From assembly GCF_900099895.1 (NCBI RefSeq), contig NZ_FNDY01000002.1:1-64000 (forward strand): 64,000 nt of DNA, read 5' to 3'. This stretch comes from Paenibacillus naphthalenovorans. GTDB lineage: Bacteria > Bacillota > Bacilli > Paenibacillales > NBRC-103111. A program made the position numbers and the translations under genes. Shown one piece after another: positions 54,464-63,224 of this stretch. Numbering within the stretch: position 1 is the first letter of the stretch; every line of letters begins with the position of its first letter. The notes beneath the pieces were generated by a model. It saw nothing but the letters and a program-made list of their open reading frames with translations, made no database searches and was not told the origin of the DNA.

Positions 54464-54507
54464 TAGAAAAAAAGCCTAGAACGCATAACGATTCTAGGCT
54501 TTTTTCA
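54464..54507. terminator. Bidirectional terminator, ylaJ / PNPOx-like gene
   Basis: AAGCCTAGAA (54472-54481) and TTCTAGGCTT (54492-54501) form a perfect 10-bp stem, with A-run and T-run flanks. The stop of the minus-strand gene lies inside. Confidence 0.92.
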
Positions 54508-54946
54508 TGGCGTCGAACACCTGCGTGTCCAGCTTCTCGGCGGCACGCTTATCGTACGTCTTTTCATATTCAGGCGCAACGGAAATGCGAGCTCCGTAGA
54601 ACATGGCATCCCGTACCGCAGAAATGTCGATGTCATAACAGGCCAGCTTAAACGGAACCCCGTCTAATGCTTCAGCAACAAGACGTGCAGTACCATAAAC
54701 AGCATGTACCGAGCCGGCACCGATGAAGGTCAGATTCACTAGCGGTTGTTTCTTCAGGTTGGTTCCGATACGCGAACGCTGGTCCACGGCAAAACGAATG
54801 GTCTTCTCATCCTTGGCATAAAGCCAGGAAATAGCATTCATGGCCGGCGCACCGGTTTCATGATCAATCGTGCTTAACAAAGCAAACGATTCCTTCTGCA
54901 ATGCGTCGAAGAGCTGTTCCGAAAGAGCTGTGATCGTTTCGGCCAT
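54494..54946 (-). CDS. Pyridoxamine 5'-phosphate oxidase-like flavin-binding protein
   Basis: Split-barrel protein of 150 residues; FALLSTIDHETGAPAMNAISWLYAKD and DQRSRIGTNLKKQPLVNLTFIG are typical of the PNPOx-like family that binds FMN, F420 or heme. The substrate is unknown; it is too divergent to call PdxH. The ATG at 54946 follows GGAGGGG. Its place beside ylaJ-ylaK is that of B. subtilis ylaL. Confidence 0.8.
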   Translation of the reverse strand: MAETITALSEQLFDALQKESFALLSTIDHETGAPAMNAISWLYAKDEKTIRFAVDQRSRIGTNLKKQPLVNLTFIGAGSVHAVYGTARLVAEALDGVPFKLACYDIDISAVRDAMFYGARISVAPEYEKTYDKRAAEKLDTQVFDAMKKA

Positions 54947-55082
54947 GGATTCCCCTCCTACAGTTATTCCTGCTGCTGAGTTCATTATATCATACGTGAA
55001 TACTGACAGCTACAAACAGTTGTCATGGCCACTCCTTTCCATTGTTAATATTTTATTTTATCTACCTGTTTAACGGATTATG

Positions 55083-55355
55083 TCATTCATTGTATTTCGG
55101 GTTTGAACGAATATCCTCCAGCAGCTGCTCTGCGGACTCACGGTCAAATTGCTGTGTACGTTGTTCCTCTGCTGTTTCATATTGAACCCGGTATACGTGA
55201 TCGTCCGCGGTATACCCGAATTGAGTCAGGTGATGGTCTTCCCGCAAGATCACTTCAAAAAACGCTTTCGTCTCCGCGGCTGCACGATCTTCCGGACGAG
55301 CTTCAGCGACGATACTGATTTGCAGCCAATTGAACAGCGCATCCTGTAATTTCAA
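55083..55355 (-). CDS. Hypothetical protein, 90 aa
   Basis: Small acidic soluble protein with no cysteine, signal or membrane segment. A helix, strand, helix pattern is suggested, with a stretch AEARPEDRAAAETKAFFEVI and a C-terminal EQLLEDIRSNPKYNE. I recall similar proteins in Bacillales but no name or function. It is 7 nt downstream of the next upstream gene, so the two are probably cotranscribed. Confidence 0.75.
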   Translation of the reverse strand: MKLQDALFNWLQISIVAEARPEDRAAAETKAFFEVILREDHHLTQFGYTADDHVYRVQYETAEEQRTQQFDRESAEQLLEDIRSNPKYNE

Positions 55356-55362
55356 AACGCTT

Positions 55363-55818
55363 TCAGTCCTCTCTCAGCAAAATGACGAAGCGGCCCTGCT
55401 CCAGCCATTGCCGCATTGTCTCCAACCACGGCTCCGCTTCCTTGCCGGCGTCCGTTTGCGACAGCAAGGATAAAGCCTCCTGCGGTGTCATCAAACGATT
55501 GAAATACGCTTCGGCACAATGGGACAAAGGATAATCTTCCCCCTGTTCCGGCTCCTGTCCCTTCTGTTCACCGGCTGCAAGACGGATCGGTTGTCCTTGT
55601 CCCAAATCAAACGGAAGCGCGTCTGTTCCGCATGCTTCAAGAGCTTCATCGGCGAGCAGCAGCTCCGCCTTAAAGCTTAACAGCAGCCTGGGATGAACCG
55701 GGCGAAGCGCTTCGACAAAACGGATACGGGCTTGTTCCGGCTCCAGCAGCAGCCTTTCTTCACCCAGCACAGCGTAACTCCCGTCCCACTGGACCGGCAT
55801 CAGCCAAAATTTAGCCAT
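55363..55818 (-). CDS. Hypothetical protein, 151 aa
   Basis: Soluble protein with no family that I recognise. It starts MAKFWLMPVQWDGSYAVLGE and contains a Glu/Gln/Gly-rich low-complexity segment in the middle (about 88-100). It then has a helical end with LMTPQEALSLLSQ and QWLEQGRFVILLRED. The ATG at 55818 follows GGGAG. Neighbouring position between ylaH-like and the 90-aa gene suggests one operon. Confidence 0.7.
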   Translation of the reverse strand: MAKFWLMPVQWDGSYAVLGEERLLLEPEQARIRFVEALRPVHPRLLLSFKAELLLADEALEACGTDALPFDLGQGQPIRLAAGEQKGQEPEQGEDYPLSHCAEAYFNRLMTPQEALSLLSQTDAGKEAEPWLETMRQWLEQGRFVILLRED

Positions 55819-55857
55819 AGGATCCACTCCCATCCGAACACCTTGTGCAAGGCGGCT

Positions 55858-56130
55858 CTATTCCTTTTTCTGGCTCCGCTCCTGAATGAAATAACGGATC
55901 TTCACCATAAACATCAAGGCTACGGCAACAGATAGGCTCGGTACGATCGGCAGACCCGCCAACTGAAAGAACAGCAGCATGCCGGAGCCTAATGCGAGCA
56001 TCAAATAGATGATCGCGTCTTTTAAGATCGGCAGCTTCCGTACCCGAAACACTTTATTGTAAACATAAGTGATAAGAACGAAAATCAGAACCCAAGTGAT
56101 ATAAGGATGAGCACGAAACCAATCCGTCAT
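55858..56130 (-). CDS. ylaH: YlaH-like small membrane protein
   Basis: A 90-residue protein with three hydrophobic helices (about 12-27, 40-58, 60-77) and a basic tail ending in QKKE. The VFRVRKLPILKDAIIYLMLALGS stretch resembles B. subtilis YlaH, which is also next to typA (ylaG). Function unknown. The ATG at 56130 is the better of two starts, after AGAGAGG. Confidence 0.78.
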   Translation of the reverse strand: MTDWFRAHPYITWVLIFVLITYVYNKVFRVRKLPILKDAIIYLMLALGSGMLLFFQLAGLPIVPSLSVAVALMFMVKIRYFIQERSQKKE

Positions 56131-56221
56131 AAAATACACCTCTCTTCGGGAGCGATTATTCTATCATGATGGAAAAGAAAGCTCTGATCCCTCAGAGCTC
56201 TCGTCATGAAGCATATGATCA

Positions 56222-58063
56222 TTACACGCGGGCTTCCGCCATTTTGCGGTGTTTCTCAGCCCGTTCACGCTCATTCTTATTCAAAATCTTCTTCCGCAAG
56301 CGGATCGATTTCGGTGTAATTTCACAGTATTCGTCGTCGTTCAAATATTCGAGCGCCTGCTCCAGCGAGTAAATGCGTGGCGTCTTCATTTTGACGGTGT
56401 CTTCCTTCGTAGCGGAGCGAACGTTGGTCAGCTGCTTCTCTTTACAAATGTTAACGATGATGTCGTTATCGCGGTTATGTTCGCCAACGATCATTCCTTC
56501 GTAAACCTCCGTTCCCGGTTCCAGGAACAGTGTACCCCGGTCTTCAACCGACATCATGCCGTAGAACGTGGAGACGCCGGTTTCACTGGAAATCAGCACG
56601 CCTTCATGACGTCCGCCTACGCCGCTGCCTGCATAGGGACCATAGCTGTCGAAGGCGTGGTTCATAATGCCGTACCCGCGGGTTAGCGTCAAGAAATAAG
56701 TCCGGTAGCCGATCAGACCGCGTGCGGGAATCAGAAACTCAAGCCGTACATTCCCCGACCCGTTGTTGATCATATTGACCATCTCGGCTTTACGCGTGCC
56801 CAGACTTTCCATCACCGGGCCCATGCTCTCTTCCGGAATATCAATGATCAGGCGCTCAATCGGCTCCATCTTTTGTCCATCGATTTCTTTAATAATAACC
56901 TCCGGTTTCGATACTTGAAGCTCAAATCCTTCGCGTCGCATATTTTCGATCAAAATCCCCAGGTGCAGCTCGCCGCGTCCGGATACGATGAAAGCGTCAG
57001 GGCTGTCCGTCTCTTCCACGCGAAGACTGACATCCGTCTCCAATTCTTTGAACAGGCGCTCGCGCAGCTTTCTGGACGTCACCCATTTGCCTTCCCGTCC
57101 GGCGAACGGACTATTGTTCACCAGGAACGTCATTTGCAGCGTAGGCTCATCAATTTTGAGCACCGGCAAAGCCTCCGGATGGGCCGGATCGGCCAATGTT
57201 TCCCCGATGTTGATATCTTTGATGCCGGCAATGGCAATGATATCGCCCGCACCGGCTTCTTCGATCTCCAAACGCTTCAAGCCCTGGAAGCCGAACAGCT
57301 TCTCAACGCGCGCTTGCTTGGTTTGTCCTTCACGGTTAATGACAGCAACCGATTGGCCTTGACGGACCTTGCCGCGGTTAACCCGACCGATGGCAATGCG
57401 TCCCAAATATTCATTATAATCCATCAGCGTGACGAGGAACTGCAGCGGCTGCTCCACATCTTCCTTCGGATATGGGATATGGTTCACAATGGTATCATAC
57501 AGCGCCTGCATGTTCCCGTCCTGACGGTCGGGCTCCAAACTGGAGGTTCCCATCAACGCCGAAGCATAGACGACCGGGAAGTCCAACTGATCGTCATCGG
57601 CTCCAAGCTCGATAAACAAATCGAGCACCTCGTCCACCACTTCGGCAGGGCGGGCATTCGGACGGTCGATCTTGTTCACGACGACAATCGGGGTCAAATG
57701 CTGCTCGAGCGCTTTGCGCAAAACGAATTTCGTTTGCGGCATCGTGCCTTCGAAGGCGTCGACGACAAGCAGAACGCCGTCAACCATTTTCATAATCCGC
57801 TCCACCTCACCGCCGAAATCGGCGTGGCCCGGTGTATCGACGATATTAATCAGATAATCCTTATAATGAATAGCCGTATTTTTGGCCAATATGGTGATGC
57901 CCCGCTCACGCTCCAAATCATTGGAGTCCATAGCCCGTTCCTGAATGGCTTCGTTCTCACGAAACGTTCCGGATTGTTGAAGCAATTTATCTACGAGCGT
58001 CGTTTTGCCATGATCGACGTGAGCAATGATGGCAATATTTCTTATCTTTTCTCTTGAATGCAT
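56222..58063 (-). CDS. typA: Translational GTPase TypA/BipA
   Basis: Ribosome-associated GTPase that helps 50S assembly and growth under stress. The 613 residues have the P-loop [10 protein letters not shown] (14-23), the switch [24 protein letters not shown], then EF-G-like domains and the BipA-specific C-terminus. A candidate promoter (TTGAAC, 18, TATCAT) lies at 58108-58137, partly overlapping the terminator of the upstream ABC operon. Confidence 0.96.
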   Translation of the reverse strand: MHSREKIRNIAIIAHVDHGKTTLVDKLLQQSGTFRENEAIQERAMDSNDLERERGITILAKNTAIHYKDYLINIVDTPGHADFGGEVERIMKMVDGVLLVVDAFEGTMPQTKFVLRKALEQHLTPIVVVNKIDRPNARPAEVVDEVLDLFIELGADDDQLDFPVVYASALMGTSSLEPDRQDGNMQALYDTIVNHIPYPKEDVEQPLQFLVTLMDYNEYLGRIAIGRVNRGKVRQGQSVAVINREGQTKQARVEKLFGFQGLKRLEIEEAGAGDIIAIAGIKDINIGETLADPAHPEALPVLKIDEPTLQMTFLVNNSPFAGREGKWVTSRKLRERLFKELETDVSLRVEETDSPDAFIVSGRGELHLGILIENMRREGFELQVSKPEVIIKEIDGQKMEPIERLIIDIPEESMGPVMESLGTRKAEMVNMINNGSGNVRLEFLIPARGLIGYRTYFLTLTRGYGIMNHAFDSYGPYAGSGVGGRHEGVLISSETGVSTFYGMMSVEDRGTLFLEPGTEVYEGMIVGEHNRDNDIIVNICKEKQLTNVRSATKEDTVKMKTPRIYSLEQALEYLNDDEYCEITPKSIRLRKKILNKNERERAEKHRKMAEARV

Positions 58064-58134
58064 AAGTCACATAACCCTCTCTTCAGATGTAGCTTGTTTC
58101 TGCGGGCATGATAAGCCCCGCTCGGAAGCCCGTT

Positions 58135-58169
58135 CAAAAAAGAAGCGTCGGACGTAAGCGCCGACGCTA
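58135..58169 (-). terminator. Terminator after the amino acid ABC operon
   Basis: On the minus strand AGCGTCGG (58162-58169) pairs with CCGACGCT (58144-58151), followed by TCTTTTTTG. Confidence 0.9.
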
Positions 58170-58255
58170 CAATTCACACTTCATTATACGGGAAAATACA
58201 TAAAAACGCAAGAAACTTGCATATGAACCGTATGCCAAAACCGTTGAATCACCGG

Positions 58256-58981
58256 CTAATGCAGCACCCTGTTCAGAAACTGCTTAACCCGTTCGTCCTT
58301 CGGAGCTTCAAAGAAAAGCTCGGGCGGTCCTTCTTCGATAACGGCTCCGCCGCTGAGAAAAACGACCCGATCCGCGGCCGCTTTGGCAAAGCCCATCTCA
58401 TGTGTGACGATGACCATCGTCATTCCCCCCCGCGCAAGATCAAGCATAACGTCCAGCACCTCCTTGACCAACTCCGGGTCAAGTGCAGAGGTCACTTCGT
58501 CGAACAACATCACATCGGGACGCATGGCTAACGACCTTGCAATGGCTATCCGCTGCTGCTGGCCCCCGCTGAGCTGAGCCGGGTAAGCGTTCCGCTTATC
58601 GGACAACCCGACGCGCTCCAGCAGCGAAAGGGCGATTTCAACCGCTTCTTTTTTCGTTTTTTTCTGCACCCTGACCGGTGAAAGGATTAAATTATCAAGC
58701 ACCGTTAAATGAGGGTACAAGTTGTAACTTTGAAAAACCATCCCTACCTTTTGCCGAATCCGCTGCCAGTTGACACGCTTCCCGGTAATGTCGATGCCGT
58801 CGATCCATATTTTCCCTTCGCTTACGCTCTCAAGCCCGTTGATGCAGCGCAGCAGCGTGCTTTTCCCGCAGCCGCTCGGACCAATCAGCACAATAACTTC
58901 TCCTTTGGCGATCGTCAAATCGATGCCGTTAAGAACCTGATTGTTATCGAATGTCTTATGTATATTTTCAAGTTTAATCAT
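58256..58981 (-). CDS. Polar amino acid ABC transporter ATPase
   Basis: ATP-binding subunit of a PAAT-type importer, resembling GlnQ and TcyC. The 241 residues have Walker [10 protein letters not shown] (33-41), the LSGGQQQR signature, Walker [14 protein letters not shown], and a switch His in VTHEMGF, all typical. It follows the second permease by 10 nt. The transported amino acid cannot be deduced from this subunit. Confidence 0.94.
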   Translation of the reverse strand: MIKLENIHKTFDNNQVLNGIDLTIAKGEVIVLIGPSGCGKSTLLRCINGLESVSEGKIWIDGIDITGKRVNWQRIRQKVGMVFQSYNLYPHLTVLDNLILSPVRVQKKTKKEAVEIALSLLERVGLSDKRNAYPAQLSGGQQQRIAIARSLAMRPDVMLFDEVTSALDPELVKEVLDVMLDLARGGMTMVIVTHEMGFAKAAADRVVFLSGGAVIEEGPPELFFEAPKDERVKQFLNRVLH

Positions 58982-58991
58982 GTCGAAGCGG

Positions 58992-59639
58992 TCACCTGCT
59001 CAATTTTTTTTCCAGATAGAAAGAGGCGATAGAAAACGGGTAACAAAGGATGAAAAATACAGCGATGATAAACAGATAAATTTCCAGGGAAGCCATCGTA
59101 CGCTCGATCACAATTTGTCCTGCGGTGATTAAATCCCTGACGCCGATCAATGCGGCCAAAGTAGTGGACTTGGCAAGCCGGTTGTATATGCCGATCAGAG
59201 GCGGCAGCATTCTGCGGAATGCTTGCGGCAGCAAGATCCAGACAAGAATCTGGAGGTAGGTTAACGCATGCGCCTTTCCCGCCTCCGTCTGTCCTTTCGG
59301 AATCGATTGCAGCGCGCCTCTGACCACCTCCGCAATCTCAGACATGCACCACAGCGTCAAGCCGGATACGGCGGCAATTTTACTTGGGATATCGATATGA
59401 AGAACATAAGGCGCAGCGAAAAAAACGAAAAATAAAGTGATCGGGACAGGCAGTCCGCGAAATACTTCAATTATACCGAAAACCGGAAGCCGTACCGCCG
59501 CTATCTTCGAATTGCGCAGCACGCCCAAAGGTATGCCAAGCGCCGTCCCCAGCACCAATGTATAAACGAATATTTCAACGGTGACCCATACTCCTTTGGA
59601 AAGCAACGGCCAATTATCGATAATCACATGCCAATCCAA
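58992..59639 (-). CDS. Polar amino acid ABC transporter permease
   Basis: HisM/GlnP-type permease, 215 residues and about five helices. The EAA loop ([24 protein letters not shown]) contacts the ATPase. An [15 protein letters not shown] segment marks the PAAT family. It is 17 nt downstream of the other permease and the two probably form a heterodimer. Confidence 0.93.
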   Translation of the reverse strand: MDWHVIIDNWPLLSKGVWVTVEIFVYTLVLGTALGIPLGVLRNSKIAAVRLPVFGIIEVFRGLPVPITLFFVFFAAPYVLHIDIPSKIAAVSGLTLWCMSEIAEVVRGALQSIPKGQTEAGKAHALTYLQILVWILLPQAFRRMLPPLIGIYNRLAKSTTLAALIGVRDLITAGQIVIERTMASLEIYLFIIAVFFILCYPFSIASFYLEKKLSR

Positions 59640-59656
59640 TTCACGGTGCCTCCCGT

Positions 59657-60307
59657 TTATAACTCATACTTCAATTTATTCTCAAGCCGTCTCAGCGCAA
59701 AAGACAGTGACCATACAATCAGCAAATAAAGGACCGCTACCGCGGTAAACATTTCAAAAGGATGAAAATAAATGGCGATTATGTCTTGGGCTACAAAGGT
59801 CGCCTCCGAAATTCCTATGGCGGCCAGCAAAGAGGTCGACCTTACCAGGTATAAAAAATAACCGTTCAGCGCGGGCAGGCATATCCTGAGCGCCTGTGGA
59901 AAAATGACATGCCTCATGCGCTGGAATCTGGTTAAAGCAAGCGAGGTCGCGGCCTCGAACTGCGTTTTGGGCACCGCCTCAAGCCCGGAACGATACACTT
60001 CGATGAAATAGCCTCCGCCGAAAAACGTCATGGCAATGATTCCGCACGTATAAGCGCTGAACTTGTAACCAAGCGACGGAAACACAAAAAAAACAAAATA
60101 AATTTGGACGAGCTCCGGAACGTTCCTTGCTATTTCCACATAAGCGGCGGTCACCCAACGAAGCAACTTGATGCGCGATGTACGGGCCAACGCCCCCAGC
60201 ACCCCGACAACATTGACAAGAACGAGCAGAATCAAAGAGACAGACACCGTGGTTTGCAGCCCACGAAGCAGGCTCGGGAGATGTTCCCAGACGAATTTAA
60301 AGTCCAT
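59657..60307 (-). CDS. Polar amino acid ABC transporter permease
   Basis: Second HisM/GlnP-type permease, 216 residues. Features are VEIARNVPELVQIYFVFFVFPSL and the EAA loop FEAATSLALTRFQRMRHVIFPQALR. About five helices. A gap of 59 nt separates it from the binding-protein gene. The two permeases are distinct in sequence. Confidence 0.93.
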   Translation of the reverse strand: MDFKFVWEHLPSLLRGLQTTVSVSLILLVLVNVVGVLGALARTSRIKLLRWVTAAYVEIARNVPELVQIYFVFFVFPSLGYKFSAYTCGIIAMTFFGGGYFIEVYRSGLEAVPKTQFEAATSLALTRFQRMRHVIFPQALRICLPALNGYFLYLVRSTSLLAAIGISEATFVAQDIIAIYFHPFEMFTAVAVLYLLIVWSLSFALRRLENKLKYEL

Positions 60308-60366
60308 TTTACCTGATCCCCCATGACATCATTGCAGCATACGCTTAAGAGCGGTATCCGATGCTT

Positions 60367-61260
60367 TTATTTTTTCGGCCTTCTCAGGAAGTCGCTCGGG
60401 TTAAACTCCTTGGGCATCTTGGGAGCGATCCACTGCTCACTTAGTTCGTAGAAGTAGTCTTGATCCTCCCACTTTTTCAAATTGGCATTGATCCAATCCA
60501 CCAGTTCGCTCTCGCCCTTCCTGACCGCGATTGCCCATGGCAGCTCGGCGAACGGCTTGCCGACCACCTTGAATTCCGGGTTGCTGCCGGCAAGCGGATA
60601 CAGGAGCGTATTATCCTGCGCAAAAGCGTCCGCTCTTCCATCCTTGAGCGCCTGCACCGATTCCGACGTTTTTTGCAGCTTGACCAATTCCGCATCCGGC
60701 ACTTGCTTGGCAATGCCGAGATCCCCGGTGCTTCCCGGAACAACGATCACTTTTTTTCCTTTCAGGTCGGCGACATCCTGAATGGTACTGTCCGCTTTAA
60801 CAAGGAGCTGCACGCCGCTTTTAAAATACGGCTCGGAGAAATCCACTTCCTTGGCCCGTTCTTCGGTAATGCTCATCGTGGCAAGGATCAAATCGATTTT
60901 GCCGCTTTGCAGATAAGAAATTCGGTTCGTGCCGGTAACGGAAACAAATTCGATCTTGTTGGCATCCCCCAACAAATCTTGAGCCAGTGCTTTGGCCATT
61001 TCGATCTCGAATCCCACATTATTGCCTTTTTCATCAATATAACCGAACGGATTATAGTCCGTTTTTACCCCTACAACAAGCTTCCCTTTGTTCTTTATGC
61101 GCTGCAGAGGACCATCGCCCTTCGCCTCTTTCAAAGCGTCCTGATCATTGCCGGGCGCTGAAGCTGTTTGTGGGCCATCGGTTTTGGCGCAGCCCGCCGC
61201 AAGTACAAACAAGAGAATGACCGACAGCCATACCGCATACATGCTTTTTGATTTAACCAT
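60367..61260 (-). CDS. Polar amino acid-binding lipoprotein
   Basis: Substrate-binding protein of the importer, 297 residues, with lipobox LAAGC (Cys24 from this start). The type II periplasmic-binding fold follows (LVVGVKTDYNPFGYIDEKGNNVGFEIEMAKAL, KIDLILATMSITEERAKEVDFS). It is most like the glutamine/arginine/cystine group. The ATG at 61260 follows AGGAGG; an upstream start 16 codons earlier would bury the signal peptide. First gene of the operon, under the leader described separately. Confidence 0.9.
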   Translation of the reverse strand: MVKSKSMYAVWLSVILLFVLAAGCAKTDGPQTASAPGNDQDALKEAKGDGPLQRIKNKGKLVVGVKTDYNPFGYIDEKGNNVGFEIEMAKALAQDLLGDANKIEFVSVTGTNRISYLQSGKIDLILATMSITEERAKEVDFSEPYFKSGVQLLVKADSTIQDVADLKGKKVIVVPGSTGDLGIAKQVPDAELVKLQKTSESVQALKDGRADAFAQDNTLLYPLAGSNPEFKVVGKPFAELPWAIAVRKGESELVDWINANLKKWEDQDYFYELSEQWIAPKMPKEFNPSDFLRRPKK

Positions 61261-61335
61261 ACTTCCAGCCTCCTGATTATCCGATCTATTATTGCTGCCA
61301 GCCTGCATTTCCGGATTCTTGTTTTCGCTGCCGGA

Positions 61336-61397
61336 AAAGAAAAAAGAGACAGCATGATCCGTTAGATGAAACTCGATCTAACGGATCACAATGTCTC
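61336..61397 (-). terminator. Leader terminator hairpin of the amino acid ABC operon
   Basis: GAGACA (61346-61351) pairs with TGTCTC (61392-61397). After a symmetrical 3-nt internal loop, TGATCCGTTAGAT (61355-61367) pairs with ATCTAACGGATCA (61376-61388), 13 perfect pairs with an 8-nt loop. On the minus strand the stem is followed by TTTTTTC. It lies between promoter and first gene, so it can act as an attenuator. Confidence 0.8.
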
Positions 61398-61415
61398 CGG
61401 CTTTCCGGTCAACAT
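61386..61415 (-). CDS. Possible nine-codon leader peptide
   Basis: ATG at 61413-61415 opens MLTGKPETL and ends at TGA (61386-61388). AGGA lies about 11 nt upstream. The stop codon is the first triplet of the inner terminator stem, and the codons for PET cover the outer stem, so translation would compete with folding of the hairpin. No codon is repeated in a way that names an amino acid. It may be chance. Confidence 0.35.
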   Translation of the reverse strand: MLTGKPETL

Positions 61416-61449
61416 AACCCAATATTCCTATGTATATAGTTGCTTTAGT

Positions 61450-61479
61450 AGCATACTATTCCTCTTTTTGATCTGTCAA
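61450..61479 (-). promoter_or_regulatory. Sigma-A promoter of the amino acid ABC operon
   Basis: TTGACA (61474-61479) and TATGCT (61450-61455) are 18 bp apart, starting 7 nt after the stop of the EtfA-like gene. The short inverted repeat AGTA-tgc-TACT overlaps the -10 and could be an operator. Confidence 0.7.
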
Positions 61480-61485
61480 CTACTT

Positions 61486-61995
61486 TTATGCCTGTTGATT
61501 CAGCAGATGGATGATCAAGGGTATGATTTTTTCCACATCCCCCAATATACCGTAATCCGCAAGCTGAAAAATGGGGGCATCCGGATCGCTGTTGACCGCA
61601 ACAAGCAGTTCCGCCTGTACTCCGGCTAGGTGTTGAACCGCACCGGAAACACCGCAAGCGACATATACCTTGGGAAATACTTTTCTGCCTGTCTGTCCGA
61701 TTTTGTACTCGTACTCGATCCAGCCAGCTTCCACGGCCGCCCGAGTGGCTCCCGCCATTCCGCCAAGCGCTTCCGCCAGCTCAAGCACATGCCGAAAGTT
61801 CCCCGACGAACCTATCCCTCTTCCGCCTGTGACAATGATGTCCGAGCGGTCGGCGCTCCCCCGGCCCGCATGCCGCAGGCGTGAGATCAGGCCGGATTCC
61901 CGAAGTCCGCGCTCGAGGCCGCCGTTCTCCTCATCAATGAACCGCGCGCGCGTGTCTCCAACCTTGTCCCCCTGAAACAAATCAGAACCTATCAT
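61486..61995 (-). CDS. Stand-alone EtfA C-terminal FAD-binding domain
   Basis: The protein resembles only the C-terminal half of electron-transfer flavoprotein alpha. It has GGRGIGSSGNFRHVLELAEALGG (about 57-79), TRAAVEAGWIEYEYKIGQTGRKVFPKVYVACGVSGAVQHLAG (about 84-125) and NSDPDAPIFQLADYGILGD. Those segments bind FAD. The usual N-terminal domain I (about 150-190 residues) is missing and no etfB is next to it. At 169 residues it is about half the usual length. The start overlaps the oxidoreductase stop (ATGA), indicating coupled translation and a joint role, probably as its electron acceptor. This is inference. Confidence 0.8.
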   Translation of the reverse strand: MIGSDLFQGDKVGDTRARFIDEENGGLERGLRESGLISRLRHAGRGSADRSDIIVTGGRGIGSSGNFRHVLELAEALGGMAGATRAAVEAGWIEYEYKIGQTGRKVFPKVYVACGVSGAVQHLAGVQAELLVAVNSDPDAPIFQLADYGILGDVEKIIPLIIHLLNQQA

Positions 61996-63206
61996 TGCTC
62001 CACCTCCGAAGCATGAGGCTGATCATGCTTTAAGCGGCTCAACGCGCTTGTCGTCACCGAGTCGATAAGATCGTTCTCCTCGAACCGGCTGAGCCGGAAC
62101 ATGCGTGCTCGCGGATCGGGGACGGAATGGGCTACCAGGGAGGTTACAATCTGGCCTATGGCAGGAGCCAATTTAAATCCGTGACCGCTTAATCCGCATG
62201 CCGAGTAAAAGCCTTTCACCTGATCGCTTTTATCCAGAATCGGAAAACCGTCGGGGGTTACGGCATATATCCCCGACCAGCTGCCCACAACCTCGCCGTT
62301 CTGCAATAGGGATAAGGAGTCGGAGCATCTCGACCACAGTTCCGCCGCTTTGCCGCCGTCATCGCCGTCGCGGAACAGCTCCGGGTCCACCTTCTCCCGC
62401 ACATCGTCCGGATGGTTCGACCCCAGAATCGCAAGGCGCTTTCCATCGGGACGAATATAAACGGAACGGACAGGGTCGGAGAAAATGGGGAAAGGCTTGT
62501 CCATTGGCGAAGGCAATGCAATCCCCACTTTATAATGCCGGCTGGTTTCAATGGGCAGATGCATTCCGGCCAAATGGCCGATGGCAGCCGCCCATGGCCC
62601 TCCGCAGTTGATAATGGTTCTGGTTTCGATCGTATCACGGTCGGTACGGACCCCGCTGACTCCATCCGCATCCCTTGCAATAGCCAGAACCCTCGCTCCC
62701 TGCATGATCGCGGCTCCATGCTCCTTTGCATAACGGATAAAGCCGAGACAAGAAGCATGGGCATCGGCATAACCCGCATCCTCCTCATAGAGCCCCAAGG
62801 TAATGTCCGTCCTCAGCAAAGAAGGAAGGTATTCCATGATTTCCTCTTTTGCCAGCATTCTGCTGCGGATGCCAAGCTCCTGCTGGAGCCGGAATCCCAG
62901 TCCCAATGTTTCCGCGTTTGCCTCATTGCCTGCCAATAGAAAGCCCGTCTTCGTATAATCGCTGGGCGAACCGGTGATCTCCTCGAACCGGGAGTAATAA
63001 TTCAGGCCGATCCGGGCCATATCAACCAGCACCTTGTTCGTATAAAACTGTCTTAACACGCCGCTGGATCTGCCCGTGGAGCCGGCGCCGAGATGAGTTC
63101 GTTCGACAATAACGATACGCCTGAAGCCTTCCAGAACAAGGTGAAACGCTATGCTTGCGCCGACGATTCCCCCGCCGATAATGACGACATCAGCTCTGAT
63201 GCTCAT
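61992..63206 (-). CDS. FAD-dependent oxidoreductase (DAO/sarcosine oxidase family)
   Basis: A DAO-fold flavoenzyme that oxidises a secondary or primary amine or a similar substrate. The 404 residues have the N-terminal dinucleotide motif GGGIVGASIAFHL (11-23), GRSSGVLRQFY, a substrate-domain middle, and the C-terminal GLSGHGFKLAPAIGQ FAD segment. Closest patterns are the sarcosine oxidase beta and dimethylglycine-type enzymes, which can pass electrons to ETF. The substrate is unknown. It lies between a PLP enzyme and an EtfA domain in one operon. Confidence 0.85.
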   Translation of the reverse strand: MSIRADVVIIGGGIVGASIAFHLVLEGFRRIVIVERTHLGAGSTGRSSGVLRQFYTNKVLVDMARIGLNYYSRFEEITGSPSDYTKTGFLLAGNEANAETLGLGFRLQQELGIRSRMLAKEEIMEYLPSLLRTDITLGLYEEDAGYADAHASCLGFIRYAKEHGAAIMQGARVLAIARDADGVSGVRTDRDTIETRTIINCGGPWAAAIGHLAGMHLPIETSRHYKVGIALPSPMDKPFPIFSDPVRSVYIRPDGKRLAILGSNHPDDVREKVDPELFRDGDDGGKAAELWSRCSDSLSLLQNGEVVGSWSGIYAVTPDGFPILDKSDQVKGFYSACGLSGHGFKLAPAIGQIVTSLVAHSVPDPRARMFRLSRFEENDLIDSVTTSALSRLKHDQPHASEVEQ

Positions 63207-63224
63207 GCTTGACCACTTTCCTTC

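Noticed and set aside
56873-58057. Plus-strand ORF of 394 codons opposite typA
   Set aside because: It is a shadow of the strongly conserved typA frame, with biased composition and no motif.
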